Below, one piece after another: positions 24,285 to 32,304 of a DNA stretch of 64,000 nt. The stretch lies in NCBI RefSeq assembly GCF_008704715.1, contig NZ_CP023689.1, positions 8,494,001-8,558,000 of the forward strand, given 5' to 3'. Position 1 is the first letter of the stretch, and the number at the start of each line of letters is the position of its first letter. Source of the stretch: Streptomyces chartreusis (GTDB taxonomy: Bacteria > Actinomycetota > Actinomycetes > Streptomycetales > Streptomycetaceae). The translations under genes and the position numbers were made by a program. The notes beneath the pieces were generated by a model, which saw only the letters and a list, made by a program, of their open reading frames with translations, did no database searches and had not been told where the DNA came from.

Positions 24285-25058
24285 ATGGGACACCTGGACC
24301 ATGCAGCCCTCGGCTGGCTCACTCCCGTGCTGTCGTACGCGATGGCCTGCACCGGCGCCGCGCTCGGCCTGCGCTGCACCGTCCGAGCGCTCGGCGCCAC
24401 CGGCCGCTCGCGCCGCAACTGGCTCGTCACTGCCGCCTCCGCCATCGGCACCGGCATCTGGACCATGCACTTCGTGGCCATGCTGGGGTTCAGCGTCAGC
24501 GGCACCGACATCCGCTACGACGTGCCGCTCACCATCCTGAGCCTGCTCGTCGCCATGCTCGTCGTCTGTGCCGGCGTCTTCGCCGTCGGCTACAGCCGGG
24601 ACCGTACCCGCGCGCTCTTCCTGGGCGGGCTCACCACCGGGCTCGGCGTCGCGAGCATGCACTACCTGGGCATGGCGGCCGTACGACTCCACGGCGACGT
24701 CAGCTACGACCCGCTGCTCGTCGGGCTCTCCGTACTGATCGCCGTCGTCGCGGCGACAGCGGCTCTATGGGCTGCGCTCAACATTAAGTCGCCCGTCGCC
24801 GTCACCATCGCCTCGTTGATCATGGGCGCCGCGGTCAGCAGCATGCACTACACCGGCATGTTCGCGGTCGGCGTCGACGTCACACCGTCCGACGAGGTCC
24901 TGCCCGGGGCCACGGCGATGCAGTTCATCTTCCCCCTCGCCGTCGGCCTCGGGTCCTACCTCTTCCTGACGTCCGCCTTCGTCGCGCTGTCACCCGCGAC
25001 CGGGGAGCGCGAGGCGTCCGCCTCCGCCCAACGGTCAGCCGAGAGCGCTGCCGGCTAG
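24285..25058 (+). CDS. MHYT-domain integral membrane sensor
   Basis: 257 residues with seven predicted transmembrane segments. It carries the three repeats of the MHYT domain: TMHFVAMLGF near 60, SMHYLGMAAV near 124 and SMHYTGMFAVG near 189. The Met-His pairs are thought to bind copper and to let the domain sense oxygen, CO or NO; that function is inferred from family work. No output domain is attached, only a short polar tail, so it must signal through another protein. It lies 63 bp upstream of the conservon kinase gene in the same direction, which makes CvnA the natural partner. Confidence 0.88.
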   Translation: MGHLDHAALGWLTPVLSYAMACTGAALGLRCTVRALGATGRSRRNWLVTAASAIGTGIWTMHFVAMLGFSVSGTDIRYDVPLTILSLLVAMLVVCAGVFAVGYSRDRTRALFLGGLTTGLGVASMHYLGMAAVRLHGDVSYDPLLVGLSVLIAVVAATAALWAALNIKSPVAVTIASLIMGAAVSSMHYTGMFAVGVDVTPSDEVLPGATAMQFIFPLAVGLGSYLFLTSAFVALSPATGEREASASAQRSAESAAG

Positions 25059-25121
25059 CCGGATCCGGGCCGGCGAGGGCCCGGGAAGCACGCCCCCGAA
25101 CCACTTCAGAGCGAGGAGGCC

Positions 25122-27668
25122 ATGCGCACACCCCGTAGGACCACCGCAGCCGGCGCCGAGACGCCGTCCACACCGCCGGTGCGCGGCCGCCGCGCCCACG
25201 CCGGACCGCCGGCCGACGAGAGGCCGGAACAGGCCCCGGCCGGACCGCAGGACGAACCGTCCGCCCCCTCCACGCACGCGCAAGGCTGGCGAATACGTCC
25301 GCGCACCGTCCGCGCCAAGATCATCTGTCTGCTGATGGTGCCCGTCGTCTCGCTGCTGGCCCTGTGGGGCTACGCCACCGTCACCACCGCGCAGGACGTC
25401 GCCTGGCTGCGCCAGTTGCAACTGGTCGACTCCGAGATCAGGGCCCCCGTCGCCGACGCCGTGACCGCCCTGCAGACCGAACGCGCGGCCGCCGTGCGCT
25501 ACGCGACCGACCCGTCCACCGGACGCCGGGACGAGCTGAGGAAACGCGCGCTGGACACGGACGAGGCAGTCGCACGGCTGCGGCTCGGCAACCGCGACAC
25601 CGTCGCCGACAGCGGAGAGTTCCCCGCCGGAGTGGCCGGGCGACTGGAGGTCTTCGTCAGCGGCGCCGAGCAGCTGAATGCCGTACGGAAGGCCGCGCTC
25701 GACCGCCGCTCGGGCTGGGAAGAGGTCTACGGGCGGTACACCACGACCATCTCCACCGCGTTCGCCGTCGACGGCGCGCTCACCGGCATCCAGGACGCCG
25801 AACTCGGCTCGGACGCGCGCGTGCTGCTCGAATTCGCCCGCGCGGGTGAGGCCTTGGCCCGGGAGGATGTCCTGCTGGACAGCGCACACCTCGCCGGACG
25901 CCTCGACGGAGAGAGGCTGCGGCTGTTCACCGGAGCCGTCGACACCCGCCGCACGCTCACCGAGTCCGCCGTCGCGGACCTGCGCGGCCTGGAGAGCGCG
26001 GCCTGGCAGAGCCTCGCCGCAGGCCGCGACTACGCGACCCTGGCGGCCGTCGAGGACGGTGTCCTCGGGACGGGGGCGGTCGACGCGGCGACGGACGCCG
26101 CCTGGAACAGGGCGCACGCACGCGTGCAGGGCGCGATGCGGGGGATCGAGCGGGACGCCGGGCGCGATGTCGCCGAGCGCGCCGACCCGTTCGCCCGCGG
26201 GCTGCTCACGCCGGCCGGCGCCGCCGTGCTGCTCGGCCTGGTCGCCGTGGCAGCCTCGCTCGTGATCTCCGTACGCATCGGCCGCGGCCTCGTCGTCGAG
26301 CTGGTGAGCCTGCGCAACAGCGCCCTGGAGATCGCCCGGCGCAAACTCCCCGAGGCCATGCGGAAGCTGCGCGCCGGCGAGGAGATCGACATCCGCGCCG
26401 AGGCACCGCCCGGACCGCCCGCCGAGGACGAGGCCGGGCAGGTCGGAGAGGCCCTCGGCACCGTCCACCGAGCCGCCCTCCGAGCCGCCGTGGAGCGCGC
26501 CGAGCTCGCCAGCGGCATCTCCGGGGTCTTCGTCAACCTCGCCCGCCGCAGCCAGGTGCTCGTGCACCGCCAACTCAGCCTGCTGGACAGCATGGAACGC
26601 CGCTCCGACGACCCGAACGAACTCAGCGACCTGTTCCGGCTCGACCACCTCACCACCCGTATGCGACGGCACGCCGAGAGCCTGATCATCCTCTCCGGAG
26701 CGGCACCCGGCCGGGCCTGGCGGACGCCTGTCTCCCTGACCGACGTGGTGCGCGCGGCCGTCTCCGAAGTCGAGGACTACGCGCGCGTGGAGGTACGTCA
26801 GCTCCCCGAGACCGCCGTCGTCGGCGCGGCCGTCGCCGACGTCACCCACCTGCTGGCCGAGCTCGTCGAGAACGCCGCCCAGTTCTCGCCTCCCCACACG
26901 CGCGTGCGCATCATCGGCGAGCCCGTCGGCAATGGATACGCCGTCGAGGTCGAGGACCGCGGGCTCGGCATGGGCAAGGAGACCCTCGCGGAGGCCAACC
27001 GGCGCATCGAACAGTCCGAGGCGCTCGACCTGTTCGACAGCGACCGCCTCGGCCTCTTCGTGGTCAGCAGGCTCGCAGCCCGGCACGGCATCAAGGTGCA
27101 CCTGCGCACCTCGCCCTACGGCGGGACCACCGCCGTCGTCCTGCTGCCCACCGCCCTGCTGCACAGCGGCCCGGCGGAACGTTCCCCCGACGCGGCGGTG
27201 GACGCCCGGCGGCCGGCGGAACCCGAGCACGCGCGTGTGCCCGCTCCCGAGCGGCACCAGGAACCCGTCCACGCCAGCGCCGACCGGCCGGCGCTGGCGG
27301 CTTCCGCGACGGCCGGCACCGCTGCGACGGCCACGCCGGCTGAGACGGAGACCAGGAACCACACCGCACCCCCCGGAGTCACCACCTTGAGACTGCACCG
27401 GCCACCCCAGGACTCCGAAGCCTCCGACAACCTCCCGCGCCGAGTGCGCCAGGCCAACCTCGCCCCTCAGTTGCGCGGGGGACGTTCCGCGGAGCAGCAG
27501 GGCGCGACCGTCCTCGACGACGACCGGCGAACCCCCGAACTTGTCAGGGACCGCATGGTGGCCTACCGCGACGGCTGGGCTCGCGGCGGTGGCAGACAGC
27601 CCGGTCGCGGCGGCGAACCCGAAAACGCCCCGCGCGGCGACAGCAGCAGTGAAGGAGACCCCGCATGA
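25122..27668 (+). CDS. cvnA: Conservon sensor histidine-kinase-like protein CvnA (nitrate/nitrite-sensor type)
   Basis: 848 residues; aggagg lies just before the ATG. Layout: a polar cytoplasmic leader (1-60), TM1 (KIICLLMVPVVSLLALWGYA), an extracellular NIT-type helical sensor domain (about 90-360), TM2 (GAAVLLGLVAVAASLVISV) with a HAMP-like follow-on, then an ATPase domain with N box (LLAELVENAAQFSPPHTRV), G1 (VEDRGLGMGKETL) and G2 (GLFVVSRLAARHGI). The tail (about 690-848) is Pro/Ala-rich and disordered. First gene of a cvnABCD unit, overlapping cvnB by 4 bp. In conservons CvnA acts with CvnB, CvnC and the GTPase CvnD in a membrane complex likened to eukaryotic G-protein-coupled systems. 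A typical phosphorylated His box is not evident. Confidence 0.93.
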   Translation: MRTPRRTTAAGAETPSTPPVRGRRAHAGPPADERPEQAPAGPQDEPSAPSTHAQGWRIRPRTVRAKIICLLMVPVVSLLALWGYATVTTAQDVAWLRQLQLVDSEIRAPVADAVTALQTERAAAVRYATDPSTGRRDELRKRALDTDEAVARLRLGNRDTVADSGEFPAGVAGRLEVFVSGAEQLNAVRKAALDRRSGWEEVYGRYTTTISTAFAVDGALTGIQDAELGSDARVLLEFARAGEALAREDVLLDSAHLAGRLDGERLRLFTGAVDTRRTLTESAVADLRGLESAAWQSLAAGRDYATLAAVEDGVLGTGAVDAATDAAWNRAHARVQGAMRGIERDAGRDVAERADPFARGLLTPAGAAVLLGLVAVAASLVISVRIGRGLVVELVSLRNSALEIARRKLPEAMRKLRAGEEIDIRAEAPPGPPAEDEAGQVGEALGTVHRAALRAAVERAELASGISGVFVNLARRSQVLVHRQLSLLDSMERRSDDPNELSDLFRLDHLTTRMRRHAESLIILSGAAPGRAWRTPVSLTDVVRAAVSEVEDYARVEVRQLPETAVVGAAVADVTHLLAELVENAAQFSPPHTRVRIIGEPVGNGYAVEVEDRGLGMGKETLAEANRRIEQSEALDLFDSDRLGLFVVSRLAARHGIKVHLRTSPYGGTTAVVLLPTALLHSGPAERSPDAAVDARRPAEPEHARVPAPERHQEPVHASADRPALAASATAGTAATATPAETETRNHTAPPGVTTLRLHRPPQDSEASDNLPRRVRQANLAPQLRGGRSAEQQGATVLDDDRRTPELVRDRMVAYRDGWARGGGRQPGRGGEPENAPRGDSSSEGDPA

Positions 27669-28102
27669 TCCAGGATCCGAGCATGAGAGCCGCGCAGCGG
27701 TCCGGCGAACTCGACTGGCTGCTGGACGACTTGGTGCTACGCGTGAGCGAGGTGCGGCACGCCGTGGTGCTGTCCAACGACGGACTCGCCGTCGGCGCGT
27801 CCACCGACCTGCGTCGCGAGGACGCCGAGCATCTCGCCGCGGTCGCCTCCGGCTTCCACAGCCTGGCCAAGGGCGCGGGCCGGCACTTCGGCGCGGGCGG
27901 AGTCCGCCAGACCATGGTGGAGATGGACGACGCCTTCCTGTTCGTCGCAGCTGCGGGCGACGGGTCGTCCATCGCCGTGCTCAGCGCCGTGACCGCCGAC
28001 ATCGGACTCGTGGCGTACGAGATGGCACGCCTGGTCAAGCGGGTCGGCGAGCATCTCTACACGCCTCCACGAGCCGCCGCGCGACCGCCTGCCGCGCGAT
28101 GA
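27665..28102 (+). CDS. cvnB: Roadblock/LC7-domain protein CvnB
   Basis: 145 residues, beginning inside the stop of cvnA (ATGA overlap). The roadblock fold is clear: ELDWLLDDLVLRVSEVRHAVVLSNDGLAVGAS, LRREDAEHLAAVASGFHSLAKGAGRHF, VRQTMVEMDDAFLFVAAAGDGSSIAVL. MglB-like roadblock proteins interact with small GTPases, here CvnD. The C-terminus is a Pro/Ala-rich tail. It has a close paralogue 2 kb downstream (29966-30379). Confidence 0.92.
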   Translation: MIQDPSMRAAQRSGELDWLLDDLVLRVSEVRHAVVLSNDGLAVGASTDLRREDAEHLAAVASGFHSLAKGAGRHFGAGGVRQTMVEMDDAFLFVAAAGDGSSIAVLSAVTADIGLVAYEMARLVKRVGEHLYTPPRAAARPPAAR

Positions 28103-28124
28103 GCCGGAAGGGCGGTCCGGCGAG

Positions 28125-28538
28125 ATGACCGACGACACGACAGGCGCCCGGACCGAGCAGGGCAGCCAGTGGTACGACGGCGAGGCAGGGCCCCTGGTCC
28201 GCCCGTACGCCATGACGGGCGGACGCACCAGGCCCGGCCCCACCGGGGTGCGTTTCGACCTGATCGCCCTCGTCACGCTGGCCGGCACCGCGCGCGGTAC
28301 CGACGACGACGCCATGCTCGGGCCGGAACACCGGACCCTCATCGAACTGTGTCGGCCCGAGACGCAGTCGGTCGCCGAACTCGCCGCGGGAGCCGACCTC
28401 CCCGTGGGCGTCGTCAGGGTGCTCCTCGGTGACCTCATGGAGCGGGGCCGTGTCACCGTCAGCCGCCCGGTACCGCCCGCGCAGCTACCCGACGAACGGA
28501 TCCTGCGCGAGGTGATCGAGGGACTGCGAGCGCTGTAG
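28125..28538 (+). CDS. cvnC: DUF742-family protein CvnC
   Basis: 137 residues. Typical DUF742 features are GPLVRPYAMTGGRTRPGPTGVRFDLIALVTL in the first half and EHRTLIELCRPETQSVAELAAGADLPVGVVRVLLGDLMERGRVTVSRP, a winged-helix-like segment, in the second. CvnC is the third conservon component and is thought to link CvnB/CvnD to the membrane complex or to DNA. It starts 22 bp after cvnB. Unlike most conservons, the next gene cvnD does not overlap it but lies 230 bp away. Confidence 0.92.
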   Translation: MTDDTTGARTEQGSQWYDGEAGPLVRPYAMTGGRTRPGPTGVRFDLIALVTLAGTARGTDDDAMLGPEHRTLIELCRPETQSVAELAAGADLPVGVVRVLLGDLMERGRVTVSRPVPPAQLPDERILREVIEGLRAL

Positions 28539-28768
28539 ACGCGATGGCAGTGCCCGACGGCGGAGATTTCGGAACGAGCCGTTCCCGTGTGACGCCACTC
28601 GTGCACCCGTACGGGCATCGAACGGGAACGAGGCGGTCACATCGGGGAAAAAGCGGTCCAACCCTGCGAGAGGCAGGCTCAGTTGTCATGATGCTGACTT
28701 CGCACAGCGACGGATCGGCTTCGCACAGCCACGTCGACCGATGCCGGTACTCCCGAGAGAAGTGATCG
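28539..28768 (+). other. 230-bp non-coding gap inside the conservon
   Basis: No open frame with convincing codon use, RBS or similarity is present. The stretch has a hairpin-prone segment (ggaacgagccgttccc at 28570-28585) and a related cgaacgggaacga near 28619. It ends with gagagaag 6 nt before the cvnD ATG. In the usual compact cvnABCD organisation this gap is absent or very short. Confidence 0.6.
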
Positions 28769-29392
28769 ATGGTCTCCGAGCACTCCGAGGACTACGTGCA
28801 ATCCGACGCCTCCGACGACGACACGACCGCCCTTGCGCTCAAGATACTTGTGGCCGGCGGATTCGGCGTGGGCAAGACCACCCTGGTGGGCGCGGTCAGT
28901 GAGATCAGGCCGCTGCGCACCGAGGAGATGCTCAGCCAGGCCGGTCAGCTGGTGGACGACACCGGCGGCGTGGACCGGAAGGTCACCACGACCGTCGCCA
29001 TGGACTTCGGGCGCATCACCATCCGCTCAGGTCTGTCGCTGTACCTCTTCGGCACCCCGGGGCAGGACCGCTTCTGGTTCCTGTGGGACGAACTGGCGCA
29101 GGGAGCCCTAGGCGCGGTCGTCCTTGCCGACACCCGGCGCCTGGAGGACTGCTTCCCCGCCGTGGACTTCTTCGAGCACCGGCACATCCCGTTCGTCGTG
29201 GCCGTCAACTGCTTCTCGGGCGCCCGGACCTACGGCACCCACGACGTCTCACGCGCCCTCGACCTGGACCGCGGGACCCCGGTCGTGCTCTGTGACGCCC
29301 GGGACCGCGACTCGGGGAAGGAAGTGCTCATCCGACTCGTCGAGTACGCCGGGCGGATGCACACCGCCCGGCTGCTCAACTCCGTCAGCTGA
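28769..29392 (+). CDS. cvnD: Small GTPase CvnD (MglA-like, conservon)
   Basis: 207 residues. G1/P-loop is VAGGFGVGKTTLVGAV near 30, the switch region carries TTTVAMDFGRITI, and the DxxG-equivalent reads LYLFGTPGQDRFWFLWDEL, the 'TPGQxRF' form typical of MglA/CvnD. The G4 position reads VAVNCFSGA, so the canonical NKxD is replaced, as is usual in this family; G5 is DARDRDSGKEVL. It hydrolyses GTP and is regulated by the roadblock protein CvnB. It sits 230 bp after cvnC, so it may have its own promoter. A hairpin follows 16 bp after the stop. Confidence 0.93.
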   Translation: MVSEHSEDYVQSDASDDDTTALALKILVAGGFGVGKTTLVGAVSEIRPLRTEEMLSQAGQLVDDTGGVDRKVTTTVAMDFGRITIRSGLSLYLFGTPGQDRFWFLWDELAQGALGAVVLADTRRLEDCFPAVDFFEHRHIPFVVAVNCFSGARTYGTHDVSRALDLDRGTPVVLCDARDRDSGKEVLIRLVEYAGRMHTARLLNSVS

Positions 29393-29408
29393 CCGCCTCG
29401 ACACGCCT

Positions 29409-29436
29409 GCGGCGAGTCCCGACCGGTCCTCGCCGC
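29409..29436. terminator. Hairpin between convergent genes
   Basis: Perfect 8-bp arms (gcggcgag / ctcgccgc) with a 12-nt loop lie in the 48 bp separating the end of cvnD from the end of the minus-strand flavin/F420 protein gene. It can serve both directions. Confidence 0.6.
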
Positions 29437-29440
29437 GCCG

Positions 29441-29869
29441 TCAGTCGGCGACGTCCTGCTCCGCCAGCACCTTGTCGATCGTGACGCGGACGAGGAGTTC
29501 CCCCGGCACGCCGTTGCGGTTCCCGAACTCCTCGGCGCGCTCCTCACCCATGTAGCGCGCCCCGATGCGGCTCGCCCAGTGCCTCAGCTCGTCGAGGTCC
29601 TCGGAGACCCGGGCGCGGCCCTGGATCACCACGAAGGAGTACGGCGGCCGGTCGTCGTCCACACACAGCGCCACCCGGCCGTCCCGGACCAGATTGCGGC
29701 CCTTCACGCTCGAGCTGCCGGTGTTGAACACCAGCTCGTCGCCGTCGAGCACGAACCAGATCGGCGTCACATGCGGACTTCCGTCGGCCCGCACGGTCGA
29801 CAGTTTCGCGGTGCGCGTGCCGTGCGAGACGAACGCGCGCCATTCCTCATCGGTCATCTTCTTCGCCAT
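29441..29869 (-). CDS. PPOX-class (split-barrel) F420/flavin-dependent oxidoreductase
   Basis: 142 residues from ATG 29869. The split-barrel pattern is clear: TAKLSTVRADGSPHVTPIWFVLDGDELVFNTGSSSVKGRNLVRDGRVALCVDDDRPPYSFVVIQGRARV. This small family binds FMN or coenzyme F420 and reduces diverse cofactors or substrates; F420 is common in Streptomyces. The substrate is unknown. It lies on the opposite strand between cvnD and the second roadblock gene, an unrelated insertion in the signalling cluster. The divergent region 29870-29965 probably drives both this gene and the roadblock paralogue. Confidence 0.88.
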   Translation of the reverse strand: MAKKMTDEEWRAFVSHGTRTAKLSTVRADGSPHVTPIWFVLDGDELVFNTGSSSVKGRNLVRDGRVALCVDDDRPPYSFVVIQGRARVSEDLDELRHWASRIGARYMGEERAEEFGNRNGVPGELLVRVTIDKVLAEQDVAD

Positions 29870-29965
29870 GCCCACATCCTCCTTGCCCGAGGGCCGGATC
29901 GTCGGGAAGGGTGGCAAAGAGATCCTCCGGTGCAGGGGGAGACATCTACACGGGGAGACCGGATC

Positions 29966-30379
29966 ATGGCGCAGAACCAGGGCCTCGATTGGCTGCTGGA
30001 GGATCTGACGAAACGTGTCGAACATGTGCGACACGCGCTGGTGCTGTCGAACGACGGTCTGGTGACCGGTGCGAGTACGGGTCTGCGGCGCGAGGACGCC
30101 GAGCACCTCGCCGCCGTCTCGTCCGGGCTGCACAGCCTGGCCAAGGGATCGGGACGGCACTTCGGCGCGGGCAGAGTCCGTCAGACGATGGTCGAGTTCG
30201 ACGACGCCGTGCTGTTCGTGACCGCGGCCGGCACCGGCAGTTGTCTGTGCGTGCTCAGCGGCGCGGAGGCCGACATCGGCCAGATCGCCTATGAGATGAC
30301 CCTGCTCGTCAATCGCGTCGGCGAGCACCTGGACGTCGAATCCCGACAGCCCGAACGGGCACCGCTGAAAGACCTCTGA
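29966..30379 (+). CDS. Second roadblock/LC7 protein, paralogue of the conservon CvnB
   Basis: 137 residues from ATG 29966. It aligns with CvnB of the same window over the whole domain: GLDWLLEDLTKRVEHVRHALVLSNDGLVTGAS, LRREDAEHLAAVSSGLHSLAKGSGRHFGAG, RVRQTMVEFDDAVLFVTAAGTGSCLCVL, then AYEMTLLVNRVGEHL. It differs mainly at the ends. It has no partner kinase, DUF742 or GTPase of its own nearby, so it is an orphan and might exchange with CvnB on CvnD. It probably arose by local duplication. Confidence 0.88.
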   Translation: MAQNQGLDWLLEDLTKRVEHVRHALVLSNDGLVTGASTGLRREDAEHLAAVSSGLHSLAKGSGRHFGAGRVRQTMVEFDDAVLFVTAAGTGSCLCVLSGAEADIGQIAYEMTLLVNRVGEHLDVESRQPERAPLKDL

Positions 30380-30394
30380 CCTGCTGATTCGTCG

Positions 30395-30497
30395 TCCCCC
30401 GTGGAGTTATCCACAGGCTCGCCACGAGATCTGGCGGACGGGCTACGGTTTTGTCACGGCGAGCGCACGGAGCGTGAGCCACTGACTCCACGGGGGA
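30395..30497 (+). promoter_or_regulatory. Long-range inverted repeat that overlaps the next gene's ribosome-binding site, with a DnaA box
   Basis: tcccccgtggagt at 30395-30407 is exactly complementary to actccacggggga at 30485-30497. The right arm contains the cgggggag Shine-Dalgarno of the gene at 30506, so pairing of the two arms in the mRNA would hide it, provided transcription starts before 30395. The left arm runs directly into ttatccaca (30407-30415), an exact classical DnaA-box 9-mer. Confidence 0.45.
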
Positions 30498-30505
30498 GAT
30501 CGACC

Positions 30506-31429
30506 ATGTCGGGCAACACTGTCACGGCCACGCACCCGCACAACTCGGCCGCCTGCACGCTGAGCCGCGCGGCCAGGGAACTGGGCCTGAAGCGAGGGGA
30601 GCTGGAGCTCGCCGTCCAGCTCGGGATCATCCGGACCGCGCCCGATGAGGGAGGCGGAGGCCGGCGCGTCCCACGGTCCGAGATCGACCGGGTGAGTTCG
30701 GGCGACGGCTTCCCCGACTCCCTGCTGGACCGAGTGCAGATCGTCGGCACGACGGAGGGTGCGGACGTCATGGACGTCTCCGCCGGCAGGTTCACGCGCC
30801 TCGCCCGCCTGGGCCTGGTGGTGCCGGTGAAGTTCTACCTCAACCGGTATCGGGCCGTGGTCTGGCTGTATCTGGCCGAGGAGTTGAAGCGGTTCGCCGC
30901 AGACGAGAAGAACGCCTCGCTGCTGAACGACCGCCGGATGCCCGAAGGACTGCGCGGCATGCTGGACGCGGGTGTGGACCTGCGTCCGCGCAACTGGCGA
31001 GGACGCCACCGCGGCTTCCTGCTGCGCCAGGCCGACGACCCGTGGGGGAGCGCCGGTGCGCTGGCCGCCTTCCTCGATCCGGTCCAGATCGCGGAGATCG
31101 TCCCCGATCCCTATGAACGCTCGCATGTGAACCGCTTCCGCCCGGGCCCACCCGCATCCGGAACCCCGGGTTCGCCGTCCTCCCTCATCGCCGAGAGGAT
31201 CATGACGGCCGACGACCCGGACGAGATCGGCCTGCTGCGGGCAGACCTGACGGAGGTTCTGGCGCATGCCCGGGCACTGCGGCCGGCACCCCGTCCCAGT
31301 GCCGAGCGGGCCACCGCGCCGACGCATCCCGAACACATCGGATCGCAGCGCCGACCCGAGGAGCCGGAACCGGCCCGCGGCCTGCTGAGCTGGCTCCGGC
31401 GCAGAACTCCTCGGACTACAACGCCCTGA
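30506..31429 (+). CDS. DUF6397-like Streptomyces protein
   Basis: 307 residues from ATG 30506 with gggggag 8 nt upstream. The N-terminus has a helix-turn-helix-like segment (CTLSRAARELGLKRGELELAVQLGIIRT) followed by RRVPRSEIDRV, as in excisionase/MerR-like DNA-binding domains. The middle repeats this flavour (MDVSAGRFTRLARLGLVVPVKFYLNRYRAVVWLYLAEELKRF). The rest is charged, then Pro/Arg-rich at the C-terminus. I recall this family as DUF6397, a Streptomyces-restricted family of unknown function, but I could not check. A DNA-binding role is an inference. The 3' end overlaps the convergent thioesterase gene by 14 bp. Confidence 0.75.
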   Translation: MSGNTVTATHPHNSAACTLSRAARELGLKRGELELAVQLGIIRTAPDEGGGGRRVPRSEIDRVSSGDGFPDSLLDRVQIVGTTEGADVMDVSAGRFTRLARLGLVVPVKFYLNRYRAVVWLYLAEELKRFAADEKNASLLNDRRMPEGLRGMLDAGVDLRPRNWRGRHRGFLLRQADDPWGSAGALAAFLDPVQIAEIVPDPYERSHVNRFRPGPPASGTPGSPSSLIAERIMTADDPDEIGLLRADLTEVLAHARALRPAPRPSAERATAPTHPEHIGSQRRPEEPEPARGLLSWLRRRTPRTTTP

Positions 31430-32285
31430 ACAGTCCCTCCTGGACGACGGACACCAGAAGGCGCCCCTCCAGGTCGTAGATCCGCCCGCGGGCGAGACCC
31501 CGTCCGCCGGTGGCGATCGGAGACTCCTGGTCGTACAGGAACCACTCGTCCGCACGGAACGGCCGGTGGAACCACATGGCGTGGTCCAGCGACGCGATGT
31601 CGAAGCTCCGCGGGCCCCACAGGGGTTCGACGGGGATCCGCACGGCGTCCAGGAGGGTCATGTCGCTGGCGTAGGTCAGCGCGCAGGTGTGCACTACGGG
31701 GTCGTCCCCCAGCGGCCCGACCGCGCGCATCCACACCGCACTGCGCGGCTCGGCGTCCTTGACCTCCTCCGCGGTCCAGCGCAGCCGGTCGACATAACGG
31801 ATGTCGAAGGGCTGCCGCCGGGCCATCCGCTCCAACTGCTCCGGAAGCGTGCCCAGATGCTGCCGGATCTCGTCACTGACCGTCGGCAGCGACTCCGGGT
31901 CCGGGACCTTGCGGGCCGGCGGCAGCTGGTGCTCGAAGCTCCCCTGTTCAGGCTTGTGAAAGGAGGCGGTGAGATTGAAGATCGTGCGCCCCTGCTGCAC
32001 GGCGGTGACCCGGCGGGTCGTGAACGACCTGCCGTCCCGCACCCGTTCCACCTGGTACACGATCGGCACGCCAGGCCGCCCAGGCCGCAGGAAGTACGCG
32101 TGCAGCGAGTGCACGGGCCGGTCGCCCTCCGTGGTGCGGGCAGCGGCGACCAGCGCCTGGCCGGCCACCTGGCCGCCGAAGACCCTTTGCAGGGACTCGT
32201 GCGGGCTGCGGCCGCGGAAGATGTTGACCTCGATCTGCTCCAGGTCGAGCAGGTCGACGAGCCTCTCGGCCGGGTTGGTCGTCAT
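31416..32285 (-). CDS. tesB: Acyl-CoA thioesterase II
   Basis: 289 residues, full length for the double-hotdog TesB family. It hydrolyses acyl-CoA to fatty acid and CoA. Diagnostic blocks are RGRSPHESLQRVFGGQVAGQALVAAARTT near residue 24, HSLHAYFLRPGRPGVPIVYQVERVRDGRSFTTRRV, and SLDHAMWFHRPFRADEWFLYDQESPIATGGRGLARGRIYDLEGRLLVSVVQEGLFR at the end, which contains the catalytic Asp/Thr/Gln region. No signal peptide. It may share a transcript with the upstream helicase gene, whose stop is 20 bp away, but the functions look unrelated. Confidence 0.94.
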   Translation of the reverse strand: MTTNPAERLVDLLDLEQIEVNIFRGRSPHESLQRVFGGQVAGQALVAAARTTEGDRPVHSLHAYFLRPGRPGVPIVYQVERVRDGRSFTTRRVTAVQQGRTIFNLTASFHKPEQGSFEHQLPPARKVPDPESLPTVSDEIRQHLGTLPEQLERMARRQPFDIRYVDRLRWTAEEVKDAEPRSAVWMRAVGPLGDDPVVHTCALTYASDMTLLDAVRIPVEPLWGPRSFDIASLDHAMWFHRPFRADEWFLYDQESPIATGGRGLARGRIYDLEGRLLVSVVQEGLFRAL

Positions 32286-32304
32286 GCGCGGAAGTCTCCT
32301 GTGC

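Noticed and set aside
28544..28765. A 73-residue frame between cvnC and cvnD
   Set aside because: No ribosome-binding site, poor codon bias and no similarity; Ser/His/Arg-rich product looks random.
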